NCBI GenBank assembly: GCA_020747065.1
Contig: JAGMVK010000007.1
Location: 2,170,001-2,234,000, forward strand
Direction of reading: 5' to 3'
DNA: 64,000 nucleotides
Source: Cadophora sp. MPI-SDFR-AT-0126
Taxonomy: Eukaryota; Ascomycota; Leotiomycetes; Helotiales; Ploettnerulaceae
Shown here: positions 11,700-22,704 of the stretch, piece by piece
How the letters are laid out: the number at the start of each line of letters is the position of its first letter
How positions within the stretch are numbered: the stretch's first letter is position 1
Position numbers and translations under genes: made by a program
Notes under the pieces: generated by a model
Told to the model about the DNA's origin: nothing
Databases searched by the model: none
Seen by the model: the letters and a program-made list of their open reading frames with translations, nothing else

Positions 11700-13552
11700 T
11701 CACTTATCCTGGCCTCGAAATACTCTGTAGCATTCTAGAAGGTATGCTCGTTCGGAAATGGCGCTGTTTGGTTCAGGTACGGTTAGCAAAAGTCATCGTA
11801 TTCAATGGCAGAAGAAAGTTGTACGCTACGCTAGATAAAGAGATGCGTAACAAAAGACTACTTACAGTATAATCACGAATGGCACTGCAACCGCCACGCT
11901 CTTTATGATGTCAATTATCCCACCAGTGAAATTCGACTCTAGCTGAGCGAGAACGGCGTAAGTTCCAGCTCCTGTTGCGATCGTGAGCGGTTTTGGAAGA
12001 AGCTTGCTGAGCTCGAGACTGGAGTCATATCTTTTGAGGTAAGCTTGTATGAAAGCTGTACTCCAAACGATGCGGAAGAGCATATTCAGCGCATTTGCCC
12101 ACACCAATCCTTCAGCTCCCATCTGCAAGACTCGCAAGAATACAAAGGCGGCGCCGGCAAACCCAGTGGAGAAAGCCAACATCCACACAGTCTGCTTGTG
12201 AATTTCGGATTTGGTGGCCACAGATGAGACGAAAGCTTCTGTCAGACCGTTGATGGCGAGAAGTGGGATATAATAGCAGTACGTTGCCAGAACGTGCCCA
12301 GCACCAGAAGAAGTCCACCGCGATCCAGCGGCGATCTTTAACAGCAGTGGAGCGACGGTTGGACCGACAGCCACAACACATACCGAGAAGAGGAGGTACA
12401 AACGCAGGAGCATGAGCAGTGTCTTTCGTACTTCCATGACTCTTTCTCTAGAAGGCTTTCCATCGACTGAGGAGAGTACTTTGCCGAATGTGTTACGGCT
12501 GATTTCCTCGATGGGTTGGAGAACAAGTCGGGCGATCAACCCGCCGTAGTTGTTGGCTAGGGCGTAGATGCCTTGGGTTCGGGGGGAGGAGAGGGATGCG
12601 ATTAGGAGGATATCCCCTTGAGTTAGGATGTGCTTCAAAATGGATTGGGCGAAGAAACTTCCGCCGAGTTTTAGTAGGGGCCAGGAGAGGTAAGAGAGAA
12701 TAAAGTCGGTGGCATCACTGAAACACTGTCAGCAAGTAAGTAGACATAATAGAATAGAACATACCTCGAATATATCCTCTTAGCAAGAAGAGAGAACTCT
12801 CCCCTTGAGGCGATGTCCCAGACGCTCAAATAATATACAAGTGACAGTGATACGGCGTACATAGCCTGTCCCAACGCGAAAGGCAAGACTCCGATATCTC
12901 GCTCGCCCCGAGAAGCCCATATCGCAGATCCACAGGTCACCAGACACCTCAACACGGTAGCTGCCAGTTCTGCTGAGGCACGAATGCCAAATCTTGACTT
13001 CTGCTGAACAACCACATAGCACGGCTCAGTCAATAACTCTAAAACGGCTGCCAAGCCATATATCTTCAGTGCCCTTCTGAAGTACGGCGTTTGCAGAACA
13101 ATCGGATCGCCAGCCGACAACGTAGAAACATAAAGCCATCCAACTCCAAAGGCGAATATAACACCAAGACAAACAGAGACATAAGACAAGTTCACGATGG
13201 CTTGAGTCCTTCCAGCAGCCGTCCTGGCATCCACGTGACCTTTGGGGATCTTCTCATCGCTCTTCTTATCTGATGGCTCGTCTACAGTATCTGGTTGCCG
13301 CTGGATAGCTACACGGAGACTTTCCCGCGCGAAGAAGAGAACGGTGATGGAGTAGACTTCGAGCTGGGTTGAGACGCCGAGGAGTTCGGGGGAGAGGTAG
13401 CGAAGAAGCACTTGGTTGACGATGAAGGTGAGGCCACGAGAGCCGAATTGTTGTCCGATGAGTAGCACGGCGCCGACGGCTGATGAAGTCGAACCTTGAG
13501 CTTTTGGTTTCTCTTGCGTTTTTGCTAGAGGCTCAAGGATTTCGGAAGACAT
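11700..13552 (-). CDS. RFT1: Rft1, ER membrane protein of N-glycan lipid-linked oligosaccharide assembly
   Basis: Exons 13552-12765, 12717-11866 and 11763-11700 give 567 aa. Rft1 is an ER multi-span protein needed for Man5GlcNAc2-PP-dolichol to reach the lumen; whether it is itself the flippase is disputed. The protein opens, after a short cytosolic tail, with SAVGAVLLIGQQFGSRGLTF and FIVNQVLLRYLSPELLGV, the hallmark first helix pair of the family, and shows about ten to twelve hydrophobic segments after that. Another family landmark, FFAQSILKHILTQGDILL, is in exon 2. The first intron is 47 bp. The last intron (11764-11865, GTAAGT..ACAG) was inferred because it replaces an abrupt stop with ISERAYLLECYRVFRGQDK, which resembles the usual Rft1 C-terminus. 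The stop is 54 bp from that of DBP3 on the other strand. Confidence 0.92.
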
Positions 13553-14503
13553 TTGTGGCGGTTGATGGTTGGAAGTGAGGGATGGGAAGCCTTGAGTGGC
13601 TTGATGGGTATTTGATGTCTCCGCTTTTTTCGGCCAAGGTGGCTTCTCCTTTCGTTAGCGAGTCCTTCTCTCCAAACATCAACAATTCGAGGAACATGGT
13701 CTGTCAATTTACCTTGGTGTTTATTGAGAACATGATTGTTACCCATCGGAGTCTTTGGGTCGCGAATTTACGAAGACGAGATAACCCAGGCCATGAATAT
13801 CATCCATCTCGTCTTGGATGGGAAGAAGCTTCTCCATTCCACCCTTTTCATGGTCAACGTTGGATTTCAAGGACATGTTCGATCATTCCACTGTAATCCA
13901 TGATGATATTTTGATCGTTCGTGCATCTTCATTTTCTGTTCATTGTTGCTACTAAGCTTTGAGGATTTGGGGAATCTTGAAATTTGTCATTGGAGACCCT
14001 GTTAACTCAGGCAAATATCTGAGAACTCACTCGCCTTCTCTGCTCAATTGTTGAATCTTGTTCGCTTCACTACTTGAACTATATGCAAGACATTCCCTTT
14101 CAATTCTGAATCTGATACTGTTCTGTTGCGACAAAAAGACATTGAAGACATGCACCATAAAGTGGAGACCTCCATCACGTGGAGCATGCGAAATTTTCCT
14201 TCCAACCGTCTTTAAGTCCGATATTCGGAACTTTGAAAGGCAAATGAAATCCATATCTGATTCACGGCAGCCATTAGATCCGTCTTCTGTTGCACGTGTG
14301 ATTGGTACTGGACTCGCTCGACTCGCCCGACTCGCCCGACTCGCCCGACTCGACTTGAAATGTTGGCAATTGATTTCTCCTCAATAACGTCTCACTCCTT
14401 TGGCATAGTTCTGAAGAAATAGAATACTAGACTTGGCGCGATACATGAATAGAAAAAACCCTTACGCAGCGATATAGACATACATCATAACATAGTTTCT
14501 ATC
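13553..14503. other. Divergent promoter region, RFT1 / HAD phosphatase
   Basis: This 951-bp spacer separates two outward-facing genes. It contains short unsupported frames and a 9-bp tandem repeat close to its right end. No gene recognised. Confidence 0.5.
14311..14354. repeat. Tandem repeat of a 9-bp unit (GACTCGCCC)
   Basis: Four to five nearly perfect copies of GACTCGCCC or GACTCGCTC lie head to tail about 150 bp before the HAD phosphatase ATG. The tract is GC-rich compared with its surroundings. A promoter element array or a simple minisatellite are both possible. Confidence 0.85.
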
Positions 14504-15431
14504 ATGGGTTCCACAGAATCACCAGTGTAAGTGCACCCACACTGCTCAAATATCATTCTGACCAGATTCCCTAGTTTCCCTCCTGTCAGGGCTTGCATCT
14601 TTGATATGGATGGCTTGCTGATAAATACTGTATGATACTTTCCATCCAGTGAAGTGAAGGAAAACTCATTTTATACAGGAAGACATCTACTTAGCTTGTG
14701 CCAATGAGCTCTTGGCGAGATATGGGCGACCCAATCTGCCTTGGGCAGTAAAGGCCCAATTCATGGGCGTTCCAGGCTCATCAACCGGTGGACCATTCTT
14801 CGAATGGGCTCAGCTCCCCATATCTAAAGAGCAATTCATCAAAGAGCAGAAAGAGATTCAGCGCATCCAATTCCCTCAATGCAAACCATTACCCGGCGTC
14901 AAAGACCTGCTGTCACATCTCGAGAAAGCGTACAACAAGAATGGCGAGAAGGTACACTTCGCTATGGCTTCAAGCACCACCAAGGAGAACTTTGATCTAA
15001 AGGCACAAAGCCCCGAAACGAGCGACATATATAGACTATTTCCTGATAATCGACGAATCTTGGCAGGTGATCCACGCGTGAAAGAAGGGAGAGGGAAGCC
15101 GGCGCCGGATATCTTCTTAATGGCTCTGCAGACCATCAATGAGAGTCTTCCAGAAGGTGAAAGTCCTATCACGCCCGAGGAGTGCCTGGTTTTTGAGGAT
15201 GCGATTCCCGGGGTTGAGGCTGGGCGGCGAGCAAGAATGAGGGTTGTTTGGGTTCCACATCCAGACCTCGCTTCCGAATTCAAGGGGAGAGAAGAGCATG
15301 TTCTTGCTGGTAGGATTGGACTTGTTCCAATTGGGGATGAGGAGCAGCTGGGCGAGCTTGGTGACGGATGGGGTGTGAGACTGACGAGTTTGGAGAATTT
15401 CCCGTATGAGAATTACGGCATTCGGGCATAG
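14504..15431 (+). CDS. HAD-superfamily phosphatase (HDHD1/pseudouridine-5'-phosphatase-like)
   Basis: Exons 14504-14526, 14566-14629 and 14679-15431 give 279 aa. The introns are only 39 and 49 bp. Splicing builds motif I, FDMDGLLINTEDIY, with the nucleophile Asp21 and the acid/base Asp23. Motif II is MASSTT, motif III is the Lys in GRGKPAPDIF, and motif IV is CLVFEDAIPGVEA. This is the subfamily I, cap type C1 layout of beta-phosphoglucomutase-like phosphatases. The DGLLINTEDIY signature points to the group with human HDHD1 and yeast YKL033W-A, whose members act on pseudouridine 5'-phosphate or small sugar phosphates. The substrate cannot be told from sequence. The start was set by the short first exon MGSTESPV, which joins in frame; upstream there is no competing ATG in frame. 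Confidence 0.88.
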
Positions 15432-15852
15432 CATGTCTGCATGTGCAGATATGAGTCCCTATTTGCGAGCATAGAGATACCTCTTCCTCTAGATAGAGGA
15501 TGGTCATAGACACAATGCAAGGCTTTCGACTATGAAACCAGTCTTCAGATCTGTCGGCGTTCATTTCGGGACTGACAAAAAGCAAGTGCTTCAAAATTGG
15601 GTTCGGAGAATGTAATGAGACATAGTGTCTGACCAAACTCATCTGCCTACGACATTGGCTTCAGCCACACTCACGAAATGTCAGCCTCCAGTCAGTGATG
15701 GGGGCTTGTCTCTAAGCCCCCTTTTAGCGAGTCTTTCAACCATCACTGTACGTGAACTTAAGCGAGTCCGCCTCCACCATAAGTCAACGTCAACGTCCAG
15801 CAACCTTGATAATCCTTCATTTCGCGGGATACTACTTCAACAAGTACTCAGT
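15432..15852. other. Intergenic spacer before the 2OG dioxygenase
   Basis: An open frame in phase with the dioxygenase extends through 15625-15852, but it holds no ATG before 15853, so it is treated as leader. Nothing else seen. Confidence 0.5.
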
Positions 15853-16972
15853 ATGGCCATTATCTCCTCAGTCAAGTCTTTCTCCTTGAAGCTCGGCCGA
15901 AAACATCGAAAGTTATCTGGCGAAGATCCAAGCAATGGCTTACCGCCTCTGAAGCCTGTCGTTTTGCCGAGAGTTCTTCCAGACCATCAAGTCGCTCTCT
16001 CAATGCAAGGCTGGACAACCGTTGGTCTAGATGAGAAACCAACAGATGCTCTATACGAAAGCTACCAAGAGCTTCTCCGAGCGAGCCAGGCTTTCTTCGT
16101 TTTGCCCGATGATTACAAAAAGACCTTCAAGACCCAGCATGGAAGTGAAGAAGGCTGGAATCGAGTCGAGGGTGAGAAGGAGTTCATTACATTACGGACG
16201 ATTGGAAATACTCCTGACGAGTTGAAAGACGCTGCTTCGAACTACTGGGCAAACGCGGGTGAACTTTTAAACGAGACAATCGGAAGAGTAGCGGAAAGTT
16301 TGGATTTGCCGGCTGAGGCTTTGACCGTCTACTCCAAGCCTTGTGCGACACTTGGGGATGAAGAGACAGCGACTATGTTACGTCTCTTTAGGTATGAAGG
16401 ATTTGAAAGGAGCCAGAGTAAGGTCGTCGCAGAACGTGAGGATACCAAGTCCATTTTGATCAATTCTGGTGGCTGACTTATGCATAACAGCTCACGCAGA
16501 TCTTGGTTTGCTAAGTTTCGTCATCGGCGATAAACCTGGACTGGAGGTCATGGACAACCGAGCGAACTTCTGGTTTCCAATCGAGCAGAGTTACGGGTCG
16601 CCGAAAGGAAGTATGCTTGTTGGGCGTCAACTTGAGCGATTGTCTAATGCTCGTTACCGTGCCGGTGGTCACCGAGTCAAGTCGTATCCAGGTAAAGGCT
16701 CAAAGTCCCCAAAGTCATTAGATCCCGGAAGTGATTGGAGACATTCGATTGTCTTTGTCATGAGGGCTCATCTGCCGGTACCGATCAATACTGATGAATT
16801 GACGACGGAAATAACCGGACAGTTTTTAAAACCTCTAAATGGCATTACGGCAGGGCAATTATTTGACAATATCCATTCAGCGCATTTCAATATCAACACT
16901 GGGGTGGAGGAAAGGGAAGAGCAAAGAAGAAGGCTAGCTGATCAAGAGAGATATTCTGCAACTGGGAAGTAA
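15853..16972 (+). CDS. 2-oxoglutarate/Fe(II)-dependent dioxygenase (isopenicillin-N-synthase-like fold)
   Basis: Exons 15853-16435 and 16491-16972 (55-bp intron) give 354 aa. The C-terminal half is a 2OG-Fe(II) oxygenase core. The iron triad is His196-x-Asp198 (PHADLGLLSF, formed across the splice) and His255 (RAGGHRVKSYPG), and the 2-oxoglutarate-binding Arg is probably Arg278 in RHSIVF (RxS motif). The N-terminal half shows the usual DIOX_N-like helix region (ASQAFFVLPDDYKKTFK). Family members in fungi oxidise small molecules, including secondary metabolites and hormones, but no neighbouring biosynthetic genes are present, so no substrate is suggested. The start is the first ATG in the frame. 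It follows the HAD phosphatase on the same strand after 421 bp; a functional link is not evident. Confidence 0.86.
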
Positions 16973-19769
16973 AGCATTGCAGAAGTTGGAGGCGACGAGA
17001 ATGGAATTCCGGGAGATAATCCACCATTATGTGGTTTAGATGTAGTTTGCTCTCGGTCAAGATTATTGGTGGTCTGAACAATGAAGGAAATCTCTATCAA
17101 CACGATGTGCGACATGAGGGAGACCTAGCCGTGTCAAATTAAACACCACTTTTTATAATGTGACGCATTAACCTTCCCTTGCATCTTCTTGACGTGCATC
17201 GTGTCTTCTCTCTGGTCGCTCCTGCTTCTTGATGTGGAAAGTAGTCGAGGAGAGGCGACGCCAAGAACCCATGTCCTCCACCGTCTCCCCTTCCATTTTC
17301 TGTTGCAAGCGTCACCAGAGTATCTTGACAAAACTCCCTTTCCCTCCCTGGAAATATGACAATGGCCTCGATAGAACTATCGCCAAACGTAGGCCAGCGG
17401 TTAGAAGAGGATTGACAGCATCGTACAACAGTCCAGCACCAATGCTGCGCGAATCTGATCTTTGAAGTCGTTGGAACATCGCACAACCCTGTGTTCTCAC
17501 CGTCCCAATAACGGTGGCTCTGAGCGCTACATCAAATGCATTCCCCACGTGAAATGATGACAGGCAAGCTTATGGACGAATGATCAAAAGTACTCAAAGA
17601 AGTAGACCATTACCATTCCAAAAGCTCACATCTGGGATGCCTTGTCCAGCGTCATGCTGTTTGACAGATGAGAAGAGTCTACCTACTATCTGATATCGTA
17701 TTCGGATCAGTACGCGACCTTGACTTACATGTCGCTCGGATTGGCTATTGACGTCCGGGCGCCAGCTGCCACGCAGGTTTACATAGCCATGGGCATTTCC
17801 TAGGGAGTTCTTGTCAAATCCCATATTTCGACTAAGGAGCAATTGAAGTGGCTCTCGGGACCGCCGATGTCCCGCAAATTTTGGGTCCGAACGATGTCCA
17901 GCTTCTCCGATGGATAGCTCACCGACATTCGTACTGTACGAGTAAGAGTGAAGACAGGCTATTATCGTCTGATAGAGCAGCAGATGAGAAGTAAAACAAC
18001 AGATATTACCGTCAGCACAAGTTCGCAAAGATGAGATCGGAAATTTGTCACAAGCGTTTGTTGGCTCGATTGGCATGAGGACTTGACATACGAATTCGAG
18101 ATACGAAGGGGCTATGATGAGAACCAATTTTTCTGGTTGCCGATTTGGATGCCATTATCCCCAGATTTGTGGAGGGAAGTGGGCGGATGGTGAGGAGCTG
18201 AAACTTTCAGTCGTGATTTGACCGTGCAGGCTGGCTCTGATGTAATGCCACCACCCAAAATCGTAAGGATGTGGGTAGTATTGCTTTCTGAATCATTTAC
18301 CACTGTGTTAGAGTTGCTGATAAATATCCGACAGAAGCCACAAGAGGGTCAGTTGAACGGTTCTGGAAGCTATGAAATACACTTCCCGTCTTGAAGCAAT
18401 AGTCACTTGTCATCACTCAGCCATCGAAGGCTGCGTCTGGAGTCTCAGATCCACCCGCCTTCGCTGTGATCGAGCCCTCAGTCGCGAGTATCGATCGAAA
18501 AAAGTCTTGCAGCATAGGACCGACTCGATGTGCAAGTCTCTTGATCTCCCGATCCATCACTGCACTTCGGTTGTTCCACTCGCTGTGGCTGGCGCAACTT
18601 CATTGTCCTATTCTGTTATGGACCCAATGTTCCTGTGGGTTCCTAAACCAGGAGTAACTGTTTTCGTGAAGTAGTTGCACCACCCACTCGATTGCGTTTA
18701 TGTTGGCGCCGGCTACAAATAACTTGTTATTGACAGCCACGACGTTCAGGCGTACGGAAGTTAATCCACGAGGAGTGGCAGCGGAGTACAAGTACAGGAA
18801 ACGGCTAGCATTTTAAGGTCTTAGAATAGACGGAAGACCAATGTACCCCTGGATTTGAAAGCAGCTAGGAAGTTCTCCCGATCAAAAACGTGTTCGCCCT
18901 CTAAGCGAGGTGCGGATTGAGGTCTCGCGACCACACACCAGATCGAATTTCTATTCCTGGTACCAGTATTGATGTATCTTCGCGCAAGAGCAATTCTTCC
19001 ACGGTTAACGCGCATTCTCACGTCATACCTGGATTTGCATGCGGACCGGCAACACAATGTGGGTGGCTGCATTTCCTACGGAGTATACAAGTCCTCATGA
19101 TCACTCAGCGTCGCACATGAAGTTTGGGGTTGGTTAACATGCAGGTGATGTGGGGAATCTTCGAATCGATTTCTAGAAGGCGTTGTACCTGCCGTGAAGC
19201 GTACCGTACCGTACCCAGTGGCTCCTGTCTTTCTATTTGAGGGACAGCACCGCTAGGCCGAATGCAAGAGGCCGTGGAATGGAATGACGGTCGCTGATTC
19301 TGTTCAATGACATCGACGAGGCATGTCTGGAACCTATTTCGAGACATGGGTCTTGTCACCACCAAATAGCTTCGTGGCGCAGTGGGGGTACTCCCGAAAG
19401 TTGTATCTCGAGTAGACGCACCTCAATACACGATTACAACCATTCCAGCGTCATGTTCCTCCTGCATGGTCTTCCAATTGATCGGGAACCGAATCGGTGC
19501 AAAAGTGCAAATGCAACATGAGAAGCGACGCATCTTCCCTTGGGAAGCGCATTCCAGAACCGCTTTTCCAGTTTCAAATGCCGGGCTGTGAAAAGGCATG
19601 CTGGTGCTGACTTGGATGTTGTGTGATGACAATATGGAGTTATGATAGCCGCCAGGACGAGACATCAAGAATTGAAGACTTCGGATGATCTGGTGGGTGC
19701 TTTGGGGGTGGCATGGCACAGCACTGTCCACCAAAAGATTCCCTGCAAGCCTTATGCTGGCATCATTCC

Positions 19770-19800
19770 AGGGGGCCCCAGCTGTCTCAGCGGGCCCCCT
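19770..19800. repeat. Strong imperfect palindrome (hairpin)
   Basis: The arms AGGGGGCCC (19770-19778) and GGGCCCCCT (19792-19800) are perfect inverse complements. Inside them GCTG (19781-19784) pairs with CAGC (19788-19791) around a TCT loop, leaving only a CA bulge. The result is a 13-bp, GC-rich stem. No T-run follows, so it is not a bacterial-type terminator. Function unknown. Confidence 0.85.
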
Positions 19801-21395
19801 GATCTATCCTGGAGGTCAGCACTCGAAAACATCACGACCAAGATTCAGAACCTGTCAGTTGATCAGGTACGAATTTGCTGTAGACAAAAGTACCACAAAT
19901 GTGGTCTAAAAGACAAAGACCAAGAACAGTGGACATTAGCTCCCTCTCAGTTGCAGGAAAAACGTTGGAACAGTGCTCCTATTTCGGGTTGGTCCATCCC
20001 AATTCGTCCACGAGACGCAGCAATTGCCAGTCTTGCATCCAAACCATGCGGTTTCGAGGTTCGAAGAATGAAATCCGTCTTGGGACAGACAAGCTGAAAG
20101 GAAAGGATCATGCGAGACCATGGTTTTGGGTGCCGCACAGAAGCATCGTTGTTGCAGATGATGTTCTCCGTGATTGGCCACTCATCTAAAATAAAAGACG
20201 AAGATTCCACAGCAAATCGCATACGGAAAAAGCTTTCTACGGACTCATGATGAAGATATCCACTGCCACCGTCCCGAACCATGGAGCGAAGTTTACCCAA
20301 CGGGATCCTGGTCTTTCATCGTAAACCCGACCAATCAGCCTTGCCTTGTAACGACCCCAGGTTCGAACCCATTGTCGAAGAGATTGCGCGACAATACCCT
20401 GTGCAAATCTTCACTTTAGATGTAAATCACGACCTTTGTTTATATCAAGATGCTTGATAAGGGTTATCAATATCAAAAACATCATAGCAACGATCACAAC
20501 CTCGATGACTCCATCATTTCCCGATTGCTTGGGGGCGGTGGGGAGGCTTCCGAACCTCGCAGGATGGCTAATGGTGTGGCTTTCGACGCAGTCCACGTTG
20601 GCCATTGGCTGGGTCTTCGGGTTGATCAAAGCACTCGGGATAGCGCATTTCATCGAATGAAACTTATCTTGAACAGCCTATAGATCAGATATAGAAATCA
20701 TGCAATATCTTGCGATAACAGCTGGGAAGACATGGGAAGACAACATCTATCGACCCAAACGACTGGCTTCCACCAGGGACCTGACTCTCAGTACCATGGT
20801 CATCCGAGATTCTGCAATGCAATGCGCGCAAGTCATGATCGATAGTTGGGACTCCACATTTCCTTTTCATAACTGCATCAACGATTGCGCCGCGACTGCC
20901 GCCAAGGTACATTACAGTCCAGACTGTACCTACAGTACAGTATTCTATTTTGTTCACTCTGCGCCCCCAAACTATGGAGGGTTAATCTATGCAAGACCAA
21001 GGCCAGGAGGACTACGAGCGAAGTCTGAAGGGATATTTGTCCGTATTTGAGAGAGCAGTGTGGAACTGGAGGGTGAGATTGTGGTGTTATTTGGATGGAG
21101 GGGGATATTCGAGGGGAGGCGCAATAGTCAAAGCTCCAAAATTAGAGCAGACGACAGGCTGAACTAAGCTAGTAGGGTAAGGCGAGGCGGGGGGTGGTAA
21201 GGAGGGTAGGGTGTTGTCATGGTAAGACATCCAGGGATCTCAACAGTGTGTGATTCGCCAGGAGCAAGCATTCAACAAGGTTCCCTCGGCCCGCACTCTT
21301 GAAGGCTGTCGGGAGGGGCATGGGTAGGGTATGTATGGTATTCGCAGGGAACAGACACCACCGTCAAGGTTCTGGAGCCAGGGAGTAGCCGCCCA

Positions 21396-21420
21396 TGCTG
21401 CTGCTGCTGCTGTTGCTGCT
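21396..21420. repeat. CTG trinucleotide microsatellite
   Basis: Eight near-perfect TGC/CTG units with one interruption (GTTGCT) lie about 1.3 kb before the transcription-factor ATG, probably in its promoter. Confidence 0.85.
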
Positions 21421-21774
21421 TATTCAATTTGATGCGTCCTATTTACCGCGACCGACCTGCCTGGTTCGCTGGCCTGATCTGACAAACGCTGACGATCATG
21501 GAGTCTGCAAATGCGCCGAAACCAGACGAACTTGGGACGTGGAGGGTGCTGCTCTGGTCTGCGCTGCACTGCACCGCTACTACATGCATGCATGCTGTGT
21601 CTGCTGGTCATTGTTAATTCCGTCCCAGTATCGCGCTTATGCTGCGAGTGAGAAGTCCCACCACCGTAGCTCGCTAGCAAGGCAATTCGGAGAAAGAACA
21701 CTAGCAGATACAGCACCATCAAGAGCAGGGCAATATCTCCGGACAACTCTGAATCTATCTATCCTCTGCAGAAT

Positions 21775-21804
21775 TACCGTACCGTACCGTAGCGTAGCGT
21801 ACCC
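21775..21804. repeat. Tandem CGTAC-type repeat
   Basis: Overlapping copies of ACCGT and AGCGT (TACCGTACCGTACCGTAG followed by CGTAGCGTACCC) form a short pentanucleotide array. A shorter version, GCGTACCGTACCGTACCC, is found at 19199-19216 in the same gene-poor block. Confidence 0.85.
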
Positions 21805-22427
21805 ATGTCCTGGGATGGCTTCGCGACATGCAGGCCTTGAATGCAACCAGGGGGGGATTATTCAACCAAGGGGTGGCTCATCCCTCTGGTGCCCGTGCCC
21901 GTCCCGTCTCGCGCGTCTGTCAAGCCTTACCGAGTTTAGCGGGGTGGATGCTGCCCTCTGATTGTCTCTGTTGTCTCTCTCCCCATGTTCCAGTGCCAAA
22001 TCCTCGTCTTCTTCCTCTCCCACTACTCGAGCCATCCTCCCATCCCACCATCCAGGGTCGCCAGGACCCGTCTGAGAACCACCCGTTATGCTTGTTCCGG
22101 AGCCCCTCCGTGCAGACCTGGGACGGCCCATACCCAAAAGCTCCCTCGCTCGCTCGCTCCCATGCCACTCAACACACTCAACCCCAGTAAGGGCGCTTAA
22201 TCCAGAAGTCGGTCAAGTCTCTGGCATTGGCTATTTATGGCCCATGTCGACGCTTCTGCAGTCGATGGCCCTCTTTGGGATTGGCATCGACCGAGTTCTG
22301 GTCAGAGGAGCTATTCCATGTTAGTACATTAGCAGGGGTCTACAGACAGGGGAAGCAGTACTCTTTCCAACCTCCATCGTCCTCCTCCACCATTCTTCTC
22401 TTGCGAACATAATCACCACGCTCAGCA

Positions 22428-22535
22428 ATGCCCCGCGATACGTTCTATCTTTGTGCATTTACTGCGCAACTGTCTGGGAATATTCGAAACGAAGCTACTA
22501 CATTCTTCTCATCATTAAAAAAAGCTACGCCCTGA
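22428..22535 (+). promoter_or_regulatory. Possible upstream ORF of the transcription-factor gene
   Basis: A 35-codon frame starts at ATG 22428 and stops at 22533-22535, about 170 bp before the main ATG. No other ATG lies between it and the main start. A four-codon frame (MLVH) sits at 22318-22332. If the transcript starts upstream, these frames could restrain translation of the regulator. The transcription start is not known. Confidence 0.35.
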
Positions 22536-22704
22536 ACCATAGCGCGCCTATCCCAACCCTCTGGTACCAAGATCTTGCCTTGTCAACATTGTCCTGTTCC
22601 TGCGCTGAGATTTTGGCCCCCCCGGCAGATCTATTCCAGTCGGCTGTGCAAGCAAGGCTGTAAGGATCCACAGAAGTTCTCGTTTCCAATTCGAGTCTGG
22701 CATC

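Larger units (their letters stand above)
16973..22704. other. Gene-poor 5.7-kb block
   Basis: No recognisable gene lies here. The longest frame is 177 codons (17594-18127, minus) and reads as low-information sequence without family resemblance or a convincing splice partner. Minus-strand frames around 18600-19070 look faintly protein-like but are broken and I cannot name them, so a decayed gene is possible. The right third (about 21000-22700) has CTG repeats, C-rich tracts and short upstream reading frames, and is best seen as the long promoter and leader of the transcription-factor gene. A strong hairpin (19770-19800) and two CGTAC repeat tracts (19199-19216, 21775-21804) are the main structures. 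No tRNA or terminal inverted repeats were found. Confidence 0.5.

Noticed and set aside
11862..11864. RFT1 stop at TAA 11862-11864
   Set aside because: The TAA lies inside a consensus donor (GTAAGT). A downstream acceptor joins in frame to ISERAYLLECYRVFRG, which looks like the true family C-terminus.
15625..15852. Longer N-terminus for the 2OG dioxygenase
   Set aside because: The open frame upstream begins with GTG and contains no ATG before 15853.
14504..16972. HAD phosphatase plus 2OG dioxygenase as the core of a secondary-metabolite cluster
   Set aside because: No backbone synthase, P450, transporter or pathway regulator is nearby; both families are common outside clusters.
17594..18127. 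177-codon minus-strand frame as a gene
   Set aside because: No domain, no plausible splice partners and a composition like random sequence; treated as non-coding until supported by transcripts.
20345..20380. B-box-like GGTTCGAACCC suggesting a tRNA
   Set aside because: The flanking bases do not form a T-stem, and no D-arm, anticodon arm or acceptor stem can be folded around it.
22451..22663. 70-codon upstream frame before the transcription factor
   Set aside because: It starts with TTG, not ATG, and is not a credible upstream ORF; only the ATG frames at 22318 and 22428 were kept.
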